NCBI GenBank assembly: GCA_038277395.1
Contig: CM076194.1
Span: 179,032,636-179,096,635 of the forward strand
Direction of reading: 5' to 3'
Source: Dryocosmus kuriphilus
Lineage: Eukaryota > Arthropoda > Insecta > Hymenoptera > Cynipidae
DNA: 64,000 nt
Shown: piece after piece, positions 53,665 through 63,915 of the stretch
Layout: the number at the start of each line of letters is the position of its first letter
Position numbering within the stretch: position 1 is the stretch's first letter
Translations under genes and position numbers: made by a program
Notes under the pieces: model-generated
Told to the model about the DNA's origin: nothing
Database searches by the model: none
Seen by the model: the letters and a program-made list of their open reading frames with translations, nothing else

Positions 53665-53822
53665 GACGCTTATGACGTCATCAAACCTATATAAAGAGCC
53701 ACTGATCTCCCGACTAGCTTAGTATGTTACTCAGACCCTGTAGCTACTCATGGTATTGTGGTACTGGCTTGGCCAGAATAAAATACTTTTTAAAAATAAA
53801 AACTGTATAACATATATACCAC
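53665..53822 (+). promoter_or_regulatory. LTR-like promoter and poly(A) region of second Gypsy-type element
   Basis: A TGACGTCA CRE palindrome lies at 53673-53680 and a TATA box (tatataaag) at 53689-53697. An initiator-like ctcagacc is about 35 bases on (53731), and AATAAA at 53777-53782. The sequence ends 'acataat' before TGGCGATTCTGCC at 53828, a plausible primer-binding site. This U3-R-U5 order fits an LTR, but its other copy is not visible. Confidence 0.45.
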
Positions 53823-53827
53823 ATAAT

Positions 53828-56225
53828 TGGCGATTCTGCCTGGATACCCTTAACGCAGCAGTTCAGGCTTCTGAGACCCTGAAGGATGAAATTCCTGGAG
53901 GAAGTATTTCACTTTACAAGATACGTGAAGTGGAAGAAAATAACCTTGAACTTCAAAAAGAAATTTCGAGGTCAGAAACTACTCTCAACCGCTGCTCGAA
54001 AAAGTTTTCTATGACTGAAGCGAGTAAATTTAAATTTAGCGGTTATTATTATGTCGACGAAAATTGTAAGGCACCGGCGTGTAATTTAGGCGCGTATATC
54101 GTTGTCCATTTAAGGAAATGGTAAACGCAGAGTGGGGAGATTTCGATTAGCGGGCTTTCCAGGAGGAAGTTTCCGTGAATATTTTTCATTCAATCGCAAT
54201 TTATCCTGCTGGGAGGTTTAAGTCGACACCACACTCTACGTACTTAGAGAGAATCGTTGAGGTAATTGTTATTTTTTCTCGAGCGAAGGTGTTCTTTTTT
54301 ATTTGTTGTGTAACGGGTAAATATTTATTGTGCGAAATCTTGTTTGTTTTTATAGTGTGGTTTTTTTACTACCAATATTATCGAATCGGAACCAAGTAAT
54401 CATTAATGACGCTATATTACTCTCGACATTTTGAATTTCAATCGATCGCCGTTGGAAAGCCACGCAGTCAAGCTCGATAAGTGTTTCATAGTTCGGGCTA
54501 ATCGTATCCATCATCATCCAAACCAAAGTGAAAAGCGGCCGAAATATTATAAGCATTTTACCGATGATTCAAAGGAAATTTATTTCAACCTTACGAAGCT
54601 CCGAGTTACCGAACGATAAGTATTTAAAACCTCAGCGATTTGATTTATGGTGACATCCATAATTGCGCGTGTATGTGTTCATTTTGGTGCTGGATTTTCC
54701 TGCCTATCGACATCGTTTTTTTTTATTTATTTTAATTTATTTATGATTATGCTATTTGATGTCCGTTTATGGGAATGAGTATGAATGCAGAAAAAGTGAT
54801 GTTTTAGCCAGATTTGTATGTCGAATCATTTTTTGACTTAAATGGGTGAGAATTAAATAAAAAAATACCAAGTGATCATCCTAGAAAAATTCATGAATAT
54901 TATATAATTTCCTTGACACTTACGATTATTTATTTTTGTGTATGAATTTAAAATTATTCAGTTACAAGACCCCGAGGCTTTTTGCACCAGGATAATCCTC
55001 TGCAAGAAGTCACTCCTAAAACCCTGGAAGGACTTTTTGGCAAAAGGAGGAACTCTGCAAGTCTTTGCTTCTAAGACCCTGAAGGATGGCATCAAGCTAG
55101 AGTAGAACATGGAGAAGTATTCCAAGATAAACCTCAGAACAATAATCAACGCCTGAGACCCTAGAAAGATTGTTGGAGGACATTCAAACTTTCTGAGACC
55201 CTGAAGATTTGGATGCTGGATCTTTTGCCCTACAAGCCCCGTAACAAAAGAGATAGAGAGATCTGGAATTACAAGAAGACGCCCATGAAGTTCCCTGAGA
55301 CCCTGGAGAATTTCAAACCTGAAGGAGACGGACAGCTAGAGGACTTTAAGACCTTCATGAACTTTAAGAACTTCGAGAACTTCTATCTTCAAGATTACCC
55401 TGAATAAGTAAATAAACGATAAAAAGAAAATATAACTGTCAGTCTCCATTGCTGTCTGTATTAGGAGACGAAAGAAAACCGAGAAATTTTTAGATAAATT
55501 CAAGTAAGAAAGTTCTTCTTTCGGCGGAGCAAATTTTATTTTATTTTGAGTTTATTTACTCGTATTGAAAGGTAAAATAAATTATTTAATAGGTTGTGCG
55601 AGTATCAGACTCCCTTGTCGACTGAGGAAGGGGACAGAGTTTAAACTGAGAAAAGCAATTTTCGTTTGAAATTTCACCTCTGGCGGAGGAAAGTGCATAT
55701 ACCTAAAGAATAATTGTGAACCTTAAATCTCCATACCCATACAAATTGTAAGGAGAAAGAATCTCCACAAAACCAAGAAAAACGACGAAGCAAGCATTGC
55801 TTTCACTGCTTCCGATAATATTGGCAATTAAAATTGAACAGCTTTTCAAAAATTTATTATAATACAATTTGTTACATTTCCCCTGAGTTCAAATTAAATT
55901 AAAAATTTAAAACACGCAATTTTTTCTATTGCCTCTGAGTTCGAAGACACACCCGGAGTCCCTGAGCCTTGAAACACGCAATTAACTAAATGTATGAAGG
56001 AAGAACGAACAAAGATTTTGAGACGTCAAGCGAAGACGCAGAGACGCAAAATTCTGAACTCGGTAGATCTTGTACGTCAATAAATTTTTACGAGACAACT
56101 GAAATTAATACATAATTTACTCATACTCATCAAATTAAATTCATATATCCAAGGAAAATGGAAACATTATAGAAAGAAAGTTGGATGATATAAGTCCAGA
56201 GGACTTTAAACGCCAATATTATTAA
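53828..56225 (+). other. Long leader of second Gypsy-type element, with reiterated motif
   Basis: Short frames occur at 53750-54124, 54431-54619 and 55213-55407; none carries a domain I recognise. A motif 'ctgagaccctgaagga' recurs at 53871, 54964, 55015, 55071, 55153, 55193 and 55295, coding for SETLK-like words in several frames. A box 'cttgtcgactgaggaaggggacagag' at about 55600 resembles the errantivirus leader at 42590. At 54252 there is a gag|gtaatt donor and at 54355 a ttttatag acceptor, so a spliced frame is possible but unproven. Confidence 0.4.
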
Positions 56226-57300
56226 ATGAAACTGAAACTTAATGAAGCCGAGCAAAGGCTGGCAAGGCTGAATATAGGTGGATCAATACTTCCACCCTCG
56301 TTCGCCGCACCGGCACCAATTCCATTAGACGTAGGAATAAAATTGACCTCCGAACAAAAAAAAACAGATAAAAGAAATATTATAGGATGTCGGACAATGA
56401 TGGCTGTACTGACGTGGAACCCTTCTTAGAAGATTTTAAATATGCTGTGAATCAAATAGAGGGTGAGAATGAAATAGTAAAATCCGCAATGATAGACAAA
56501 TTATCGCGAGGATGTAAAGCGAAAAAATTTAAAGGGGAAGCTCATGCTGTAGCTTATAGAGTAATTGAATTTAATTACTCATAAATAAAAAGTGCATTAC
56601 GTCTGGCATTCGGAAGATTATGAAAAACTTTATCCCAACTCCAAGAGAAAAGAGCCTCTATGTGCCAAATGAAACATGAGACGGCTGAAGTTTTCATTAA
56701 GCGCTATTCTGAAATAAACAGACAAATCCAGAAAGATATAGACCTAGAGCCAGCAGAATTTAAGGATTTTGAGTAAAGAAAAGGAATGAGAGTGACAGTT
56801 GAGAAATTTATCGATTGTCTAAAAACTGAAATAAAATCAGAAGTTGCTAGCCTTTACCCACAAAGTTTTAATGACGCTTATCAGAAAACAATTGAAAAAG
56901 AAAAAATCTATTATGATAAAGAAAGAGAAAGGAATCGTTTAGATCAAAGACGACAAACAATATCAAAAAACCAATGATACAAAAATCGGTCATGCAGAAA
57001 CCCACGGAAAAAAATGGCTCTAAACCCACAGAAAAAAGAAAGTATGTCATGTAATTTCTGCAAAAAATTCGAACATAGCGAGAATCAATGTTACACAAAA
57101 ACAAACAGGGAAAATTTTCAGAAAAGTGTCTCACAAAACAAAGACCCACCGACGACCTACCAGATAGAGGAAACGGAAACCGACGAGACAGACGAGAACA
57201 GTCAAGGAGAATTTACTTGTCAAGCAATGACAGAAACGGACACCAATATGTCAACTTCAGATTACGAGAATACAGAGGTAAACGAGGATTATTGGTAGAG
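56226..57300 (+). pseudogene. Gag of second Gypsy-type element, frame-broken
   Basis: The start ATG at 56226 encodes MKLKLNEAEQRLARLNIGGS. Frames then continue MSDNDGCTDVEPFLEDFKYA (56387), SAMIDKLSRGCKAKKFKGEA (about 56485), and, after a stop, HETAEVFIKRYSEINRQIQ (about 56675) and TVEKFIDCLKTEIKSEVASL (about 56800). These are the capsid segments expected of insect Gypsy gag. The nucleocapsid has one canonical zinc knuckle CNFCKKFEHSENQC (about 57050). At least four breaks exist. It is a different lineage from the 42.9-kb gag. Confidence 0.75.
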
Positions 57301-58050
57301 TCGGTGAGCCCGGAATCATTTATAAAAACTGAATGTTTAATAAAAAATGAATGTGATCTAATAAGAATTCCAGAAAGAGAACGGAAAACCTTCGAGATAG
57401 TAAATGGTAAACACACGGCATGGGGCAAATGCACTTTAAGCTCGAATAAAAATAAACATGTTTTTCACGTCGTAAAAATGAAAACGAAAATAAAACTCTA
57501 TTTCAAGAAATACTTGACAATAAAATAAATAATGAAAGAATAGCAGAATCTTTAAGTAAAATTTTTTAGATCACCTAGATGAACCACTTCAAAAGAAGCT
57601 GAGGGAACTGATACTAGAATATAATGATATCTTTTATTTGAAAAATGATCCAATGACAATAGTGTCTGATGTCAAGCATAAGATCAATCTAAAAAAACAA
57701 CACAACCCATTAGCGTTCGTCTATATAAACACCCAATTTCACCCCAACCTGAAATTGAATGGCAAATAAATGAATATGAGAAGAAAGGAATGTTTGGACC
57801 CTCCTTTTCACCGTATCAGGCGAACGTGTGGATGGTAAAGGAGAAAATGGATGCGAGTGGAGAACAAAAATGGAGATTGGTAATGGATTTCCGGAAACTC
57901 AACGAATATACAATTCAGGGTAATCACCCACTGCCATCGATAGAAGAGATTCTATGTTTGTTAGGTAAAGCAAAATACATGTCATGCTTCGACATGGCGA
58001 ATGGATTCTATCAGGTGCTCATGGATAAACTAAAAATAAGAGAAATTTAA
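57301..58050 (+). pseudogene. Protease/RT start of second Gypsy-type pol, truncated
   Basis: 57301-57528 is a protease-region-like frame with no clear DTG. Around 57570-57780, LDEPLQKKLRELILEYNDIF and VSDVKHKINLKKQHNPL lead into RT. The frame 57790-58050 then has GPSFSPYQANVWMVKEKMDA, WRLVMDFRKLNEYTIQ and YMSCFDMANGFYQVLM, the first two RT blocks. Coding similarity ends at about 58045, where a foldback arm begins, so the YxDD block, RNase H and integrase are absent. Confidence 0.75.
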
Positions 58051-58240
58051 AATACGCTTTTATTCGACTGAGATTCTATAAAATAACAAATTTTAAATAA
58101 AAAAATTATATCTGGACTAAAAAGAAAAAAATAATTTATTTAACAATAGACAACACAATAAGTCACTGATTATCCTAGTAGAATTTAAATAAAATTTTAT
58201 AGCACGAATAATAAAAGCGATGATTTATGAATGATGCGTA
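58049..58240 (+). mobile_element. Single arm of the 25.0-kb foldback element
   Basis: 'aaaatacgcttttattcgactg' to 'ataataaaagcgatgatttatga' matches the left arm at 25015-25200 in the same orientation. No inverted partner follows. It abuts the RT fragment. Confidence 0.78.
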
Positions 58241-58713
58241 CATATATACATTTATATTATATAAATTTAACTGTAACGCACGAAAAATTCTAGTTCAAAT
58301 ATATTTAACTAGAATGCTAGTTGTCTCAACCAGTTTTTTTTTAGTGAATGAGCAAATTTTTATAAATTAAAAGAAGAAGATTTAACAGCAAGGATAGGAA
58401 ACGACCACACTTGGACAAGCACAGAAATATAATTCATTTTGGAAATTGCGAAAATACGAGCAAGAAGTTATAGATGAAAAAATGTTCCTAAAAAAGAGGT
58501 CTAACAAAAGAAATTCCCTTTTTGAAATATCTTTGAAAACATTAATATAAGGTTTTAACATGATCTTCTCACAAAACCAGAGCGAAAGACCAGAAAAGTC
58601 AAGAAACACAAATTAATTTTTCTTTAGAATATCTACAAATATGTTCTCTTCTTTTTCTTCATATCTTGCTTTGTTTATGATATCATTAATATTTTTGTAA
58701 TTTATAATATGTA
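58241..58713. other. No gene recognised
   Basis: A/T-rich sequence between the foldback arm and the LINE insertion. Confidence 0.3.
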
Positions 58714-58728
58714 AATAAAAATGTCATA

Positions 58729-60663
58729 GGCTTCCGTTTCCGGCGCTGATAGTGATGGGACGGGTGTAGGAATTTGAGCAATCGTTTTGGCTTTAGAGGT
58801 GAATAAGTGTTGTGCGGGGTGAAAAAAAAGGGTTGTGAGTAGTGTTATGGCAGTTGGTATGTGAGAGGAATGAGTGGAAGGTCGCGGAAGGTGAAAGAAA
58901 GGAAAAAGTGAGAAAAATGGTGCATGCTGAAGAGTGAGGTTAGGTTTGAAGTTAGTTAGTAAGTTAGTTAGTTTGGTCGACAGAGAGTAGCGTAGTGAAG
59001 TTGTACGAGACTGGGAAGACGGATGGTGAGATAAGGTCTGGTTATGGTTAATTACTACTCTCTTTTTGTGCAAAAATATTGCGAAGGATAAAGGGAGGAT
59101 GAGGGTAGCGTGGGGAGCGGAGCGAGAGGTTGATAAGTGGGTAAGGTAGGAGAGTAGCAGGCCACAGGTAACAGGCCGATTACGAGGACACCAAGGCAAC
59201 AGAACGCCAGAGGGCAGTACTTGCCCGAAGAAGGGAATTAAAGACTATACCCAGTGTGCAATGAATGAAGTGGCGAGCCAGGCAGGCGGGACTAGTGGGG
59301 GCTACGCAGGGAGGCTAGAGTTTTGTAAGTCAATTGATAAGGTGTTAGAGTCAAGTAATGCCATGGCTAAGGCTATAGATAAGACAAAAGACACAATGGA
59401 AAATATGTTCCGAAAGTTAGAGAAGGTACTGAGTAGAGGGCTAGCGGAAGAAAAGGAACGTGGGAGGGGAACAGAGGGAATAGTCATAAAGATAAAAGAG
59501 AAATGGGAGAAATGGGAAAAGTGCTGGAAGGAAGGGAAAGAAAAAGTATGGCAAAAATTAGAGAGGATGGAGAAGGAACAGAAAAAAAAGCAGAAAGAGG
59601 GGACAAAGATAATCAGGCAGGTAGAAGAGAGGGTACGTAACTTAAAATGCAGAGCTGAACGTCAAGAGAATCGTAAGGAGATAGGTAGTGGGGACGGGGA
59701 AGAGCGAGATGTGAACTTGAGAGAGGAGAATGAGAGAATGAAAAGTAGAATACGTGGGTTACAAAGGAAAATGGAGGGGTTTGAAAGAGAAAAGAATAGA
59801 AGAAATGTCGTTATAAAAGGATTGCAAGTAGAAAGCGAAACGGGAAAGAAGGAGGTAGAGAAACTTTTGAGGGACATAGGGGCAAATGTCAGGGTGCAGG
59901 AGATAAAGGGGTTGGGCAACAAGACAGGAGAAAAAGCGAGGATGTACGTAGTCAAGCTGGGAAGTGAAATGGAGAGGAGAGCGGTAATGAGGAAAAAGAA
60001 GGTGCTTAGGGGAAGAAAAGAAATAATTGATGAAGATATGACATGGAGGCAGAGAAGGAAAAGATGGTTAATAGGAGAGAGGGCTTGGCAGGAGAGGAGA
60101 AAAGGGAATAGAGTTTGGTCTGGGAGAGATGTGTTGTGGGTGAATGAGACGGTGTGGATATGGGGCGAAGAGAGAGAGGACTTGAAAATAGGTGAGCGGT
60201 CTCAAGGTCGAAGGGGAGCAGAGGTGACTAAGAATAGAGTAGAAGCACCGAGGTTTGCGAACGAGATAATGGGAAGAATGCGGGGAGAAGGGAAAGAGAG
60301 TGCGAAAAAGGGATTAAAGTAGTTTTTTGGAATGTGCAAGGGATGGATGAAGAAATTCGAAAGGCTGAGAGAAAGAGCAGGTCATACAGGGTAGAGAAGA
60401 GCCAAAATGATTCGTGTAAAGGCAAAAGAAAAGTCAGTAGAGTCGAGGATTAATGTACCATCAATAGAATGGAAATGGCGAGAGGAAACGGAAGCCCAAG
60501 GTCTTGAGAGGCAGTGCGTAGATTTAAAGGTTAAGAAGTTATGTATATATAGGATAAGGTATAGGAATAAGCATTTGTAAAATCTGCGCTGGATGTAAAG
60601 ATGTGATAGTTATGTAATGACTCTCAAACCCGTAAAAGGGAGAGAGTATAAATAAACGAATAG
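58729..60663 (+). mobile_element. ORF1-retaining, internally deleted LINE (copy B) with target duplication
   Basis: The interval is flanked by an identical 15-base repeat, aataaaaatgtcata (58714-58728 and 60664-60678), as expected of a target-site duplication. It contains a G-rich 5' leader (58729-59260), intact ORF1 (59261-60322), the first codons of ORF2 (KVVFWNVQGMDEE, from about 60316), and then a different frame that reads as an ORF2 C-terminus (MIRVKAKEKSVESRINVPSI onward to a stop at about 60580). A short A/T-rich tail follows. Roughly 3 kb of endonuclease and RT is missing between the two ORF2 ends. Confidence 0.8.
59261..60322 (+). CDS. LINE ORF1 protein, intact (353 residues)
   Basis: Uninterrupted from ATG to stop. 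Residues about 20-130 form a long charged coiled coil (KWEKWEKCWKEGKEKVWQKL in the middle). A basic linker follows, then from about residue 180 an RRM-like and C-terminal domain of the LINE-1 ORF1 type: RNVVIKGLQVESETGKKEVE, VKLGSEMERRAVMRKKKVL and IIDEDMTWRQRRKRW. Such proteins trimerise, bind the element RNA and chaperone nucleic acid during target-primed reverse transcription. The start is favoured because the homologous leader ends just upstream. Similar low-complexity proteins are often misannotated as golgin-like. Copy A at 13 kb is a damaged relative. Confidence 0.85.
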   Translation: MNEVASQAGGTSGGYAGRLEFCKSIDKVLESSNAMAKAIDKTKDTMENMFRKLEKVLSRGLAEEKERGRGTEGIVIKIKEKWEKWEKCWKEGKEKVWQKLERMEKEQKKKQKEGTKIIRQVEERVRNLKCRAERQENRKEIGSGDGEERDVNLREENERMKSRIRGLQRKMEGFEREKNRRNVVIKGLQVESETGKKEVEKLLRDIGANVRVQEIKGLGNKTGEKARMYVVKLGSEMERRAVMRKKKVLRGRKEIIDEDMTWRQRRKRWLIGERAWQERRKGNRVWSGRDVLWVNETVWIWGEEREDLKIGERSQGRRGAEVTKNRVEAPRFANEIMGRMRGEGKESAKKGLK

Positions 60664-60678
60664 AATAAAAATGTCATA

Positions 60679-60818
60679 AAAATCTATTTTAAAAGTATGA
60701 AGAAATAAGCCTTTATTATTGAGTTGTAGAGTATATATAATATTCGTGTAATATTTATATAATATTTATAAATATTAGAATAATTAAAAAGTAGTTTCTT
60801 GAATTATATTTTTTACTT

Positions 60819-60821
<3 letters not shown>
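60679..60821. other. No gene; A/T-rich spacer
   Basis: Nothing but A/T-rich sequence between the LINE and the TA microsatellite. Confidence 0.3.

Positions 60822-60859
<38 letters not shown>
60822..60859 (+). repeat. (TA)n microsatellite at a mariner target
   Basis: An uninterrupted TA run ends exactly where the mariner terminus begins (60860). Mariners insert at TA, so the run may be the target. Confidence 0.9.
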
Positions 60860-60860
<1 letters not shown>

Positions 60861-61982
60861 GAGGTCTGTCCGAGAAGTATCCGGAATACCTTCTACCTCC
60901 ACTCTGGTGTTATTATTCGTTATTCTGCGAGTGACATCCTTCAAAGTAGTCCCCACTCGTTTGAACGACGCACTCTCGGCGGTGTTTCCACTTTCTGAAG
61001 CAGCCCTGGAAGTCAGTTTTCGAAATAGCCTTTAGTGCACTCGTCGCATTTGCTCGAATCGTCTCTATGTCGTCAAACCGGTGTCCTTTGAGTGTATTTT
61101 TCAATTTTGGAAAAAAGCAAAGCTCACAGGGAGCTCTATCGGGACTGTACAGAGGCTGGTGAAGCTTTACGACTTTATGCTTTGTCAAATATTGCTGCAC
61201 AAGGTTCGATGAATGCGCTGGCGCATTATTGTGGTGAAGAAGCCAGTCACCGATTGACCAAAGCTGAGGCAGTTTTCTTCTAATTGCGTCAAGCAATCTT
61301 TTCAGAACTTCACGATAAAATTCTTTATTGATTGTCTGACATGTAGGAGCGTATTCGTGGTGCACGGCGCCTTCTTAATCGAAAAAAACAATCAACATTG
61401 ACATCACATTGCTCCAACTTTAATGTACTTTTTTCGGGCGTGGCTCAGATGAAAGCTTCCACTTTAAAGACTGTTGCTTTGTTTCGGGATAGTACCCATA
61501 AACCCACGATTCATCACCAGTAATAATCTTTTTGAGTACATTTTCATCATCAGAAACCAGTTCCAAGTTGTCCTGAGCGACTTCAGAGCGAAGCTTTTTC
61601 TGCTCTGCTGTGAGAAATTTTGTAATGAATTTTGCACACACATGAGTCATTCCCACTTTCTCGGTAAAATTTCGCAAACATTAGTTTTCGGAATTCTAAG
61701 ATCATATTCTACTTCCCGCAGAGTCAATCGGCGATCTTCTTTAATCGAAAGTCGCACACGCTCGATATTTTCCGGTGTTGTTGTGCTTGAAGGACGGCCG
61801 CAGCACGAGTCACTGTCAGCAGATTGGCGGGCACCTTTAAACCAGTTGTACCACTCATATATCCGAATTTACCCATACAGTTATCTCCAAAGGCCTTTTG
61901 GATCGTTTCAACCGTTTCCGCACAAGTCTTCAAGTTTAAAGCAAAACTTGATGCAAATTCGCTGTTCAACTCTTTCGGTCAT
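60860..61982 (-). pseudogene. Mariner transposase with lost catalytic residues
   Basis: The left terminus 'cgaggtctgtccgagaagta' starts at 60860. The minus-strand transposase starts at ATG 61982 (MTERVEQRICIKFCFKLED). It runs through a frame-broken helix-turn-helix region (61969-61724) and 61677-61420 with IITGDESWVYGYYPETKQQS (first Asp intact). The last part (61365-60913) has QLWSIGDWLLHHNNAPAHSS, where the second Asp of HHDNAPAH is Asn, and LYSPDRAPCELCFFPKLKNT, where the third acidic position is Glu and a Leu is Arg. It is a different mariner lineage from the 37-kb element. I did not find the right terminus with confidence; a 29-G tract lies at 62229. Confidence 0.85.
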
Positions 61983-62228
61983 TTTGAGCAATAAGCAAAT
62001 CCGCCGAACGCCAAAAAGACTCCGTACACAAATGCACGCTGTCTGCGAACTAAGGCGTCTCGACAAAAACTGCGGCATCGAGGGAGTTCCTGAAGAGTTG
62101 CAGTTTACAATAGTACCCGGTAGAGGGCGCTCGAACTTTCTCGTCATTTGGTAGCAGCACAGCCTGCCGTGAACATTGTTCGAGTCGTGCTCTCATGCAC
62201 GCTTTGTAACCATAAGTCAGCGATCTAC
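61983..62228 (-). other. Probable upstream region of the mariner
   Basis: No frame is supported. The sequence is GC-richer than its flanks and could hold the 5' untranslated part of the transposase. No terminal inverted repeat matching 60860 was recognised. Confidence 0.3.
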
Positions 62229-62257
62229 GGGGGGGGGGGGGGGGGGGGGGGGGGGGG
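62229..62257 (+). repeat. Poly-G tract, 29 G
   Basis: 29 consecutive G. Plus-strand frames that read polyglycine through it are artefacts. Confidence 0.95.
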
Positions 62258-63399
62258 TCCAGGCCGTCCTCTCAATCATATTCCTGAACATCATGGAAAT
62301 AATCACCAGGCTGTGCATGCAATCCATTTTCTACCAACTAAAATTATTCTCCCAAAGCCTTTATTCCCAAAAATATTATCGAAAGGTCCAGAAAAATTTG
62401 TATTGGACTTTGGACAAAAATTCGCAATTCGAGAACGACGCGACGCCACGTCCAGAATCTGCTACCCATGCTGCTTTCTAATTTTTTAAATCCGATCGAC
62501 CAGGATACTTCTGCTGCTCATCGGTGTTCATCAATTGGTATTTATATAAAAAAACAATCGGTAAATTTTTCCTAACATTATTTTCAATGTAATTTTCGTC
62601 ATTTTTCATTTCGAAATTCAAAAAATTTGGAGCTCACCATAATCAACGCTTCGGGTATAGCATGTATCTGTTGTGACGTGCACTTTTTCTCAGGTGGTAA
62701 AATAGAAAAAATAGTGTGGTCGACCTAGTTCATGCACAAGGTAATCCGGGAAAACTAAAAATCTTAAAGAGATCTCAATAACCACAAGCGAATCTCAACG
62801 ATTCGCGATAAATGCCGAAACTCCATAGACTCCAAAACTCAATCCACTCTATAACTCTAAAATTCAACCTCATCTAAAACTCCAAAAGCACAAAACCGTG
62901 GGCGCCAGTCCTTTCTTGGGACACTAAACACAAAAACTTAAAAGACTTAAATTTAATAAGGCTCATCGTAATTCTATACAAAGCTTATAAAGTGACATTT
63001 ATTCGTAACAGGACTCGGTAATTTCAAGAAATAAATTTGGAGAGACTTCGATACAAATCAATGAAATAGTGTAAATCTCAGTGTCAAGCTAATACAGGTC
63101 TCGGTCAAAAATCAACCAATCTCAAAAATCACAAATCTCGACACAAAATTTGTAAATTAATATAAGCAGTACAGAATGAATATAACGTCTCGACACGAAA
63201 TTGGCTGGGTACACTACAAAATTAACAACGGACCTTAACAGTAATCGGTACTGAATTCTAATAAAAACCATAATTAGTATAATTTTCGATAGTCCGATAA
63301 ATAATATATTAACGGCATTTTCGACCTTATCTACTCTTACTCAATAAAAGGGAATGAATTTAAAATTTCCGGGGCATGTTCCCAAATTAATACGAAAAA
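62258..63399. other. No gene recognised
   Basis: No convincing frame. 'gtgggcgccagtcctttcttgggac' at about 62899-62923 looks like a recurrent transposon or LTR-junction motif but cannot be assigned. 62730-63250 contains reiterated 'ctcaa/ctaaaactcc' words. Confidence 0.3.
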
Positions 63400-63915
63400 G
63401 AAGGAACGCATAACGATATGGGGCAATACGGTAATAACATTAATTCGGTAAGTGAAAATACATGTCGGTTGAGGACATAATTAAATGTCATTAAAATGGG
63501 GTTAGATTCTTGAGGCGACGCAGCAGCGACGCGAAAGCAATAGGACAAAGGGAGATGTAGGTGGAAAGAATAGTTCGGCAAGTTAAAAAGGGACTCAATT
63601 TGATAATTTAATTAATTTGGTAAGGGAAAGTACACATCGGTGGGGAAAATAATTGAATATCATTAAGGCGGAGCTAGATTTCTGAAAGGATGCACCGGCG
63701 CCAAGAAAGCAATAGGAAGAAGGGACACGTGGGTGGAAAACACGGCTCTATATAGTTAAAACGGGGCTCAATTCGGTAAAAGACATAAGCTTGGTAGAAG
63801 AAAATACACGCCGGTGTAGGACATTATTAAATTGGGGTCTGATCACTGGGATGACACAACCGCGAAAAAGGAACGGTAAGATAAAGGACGCATCGTGGAA
63901 AACGTGTTCGATATA
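63400..63915 (+). repeat. 173-bp tandem repeat, about 3 units
   Basis: Units begin with 'ttcggtaagtgaaaatacatg' at 63444, 'tttggtaagggaaagtacaca' at 63616 and 'cttggtagaagaaaatacacg' at 63790. All contain 'gcgaaagcaatagga' and 'gtgggtggaaa' style boxes. The units have diverged by roughly a quarter. Confidence 0.82.

Noticed and set aside
58702..59199. 165-residue minus-strand open frame
   Set aside because: It overlaps the G-rich 5' leader of LINE copy B and is open only because of composition; no domain is seen.
61474..62154. 226-residue plus-strand open frame
   Set aside because: Antisense to the mariner transposase, whose motifs are unambiguous on the minus strand.
62148..62489. Polyglycine-containing plus-strand frames
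   Set aside because: The glycines come from a 29-G homopolymer; there is no supporting homology.
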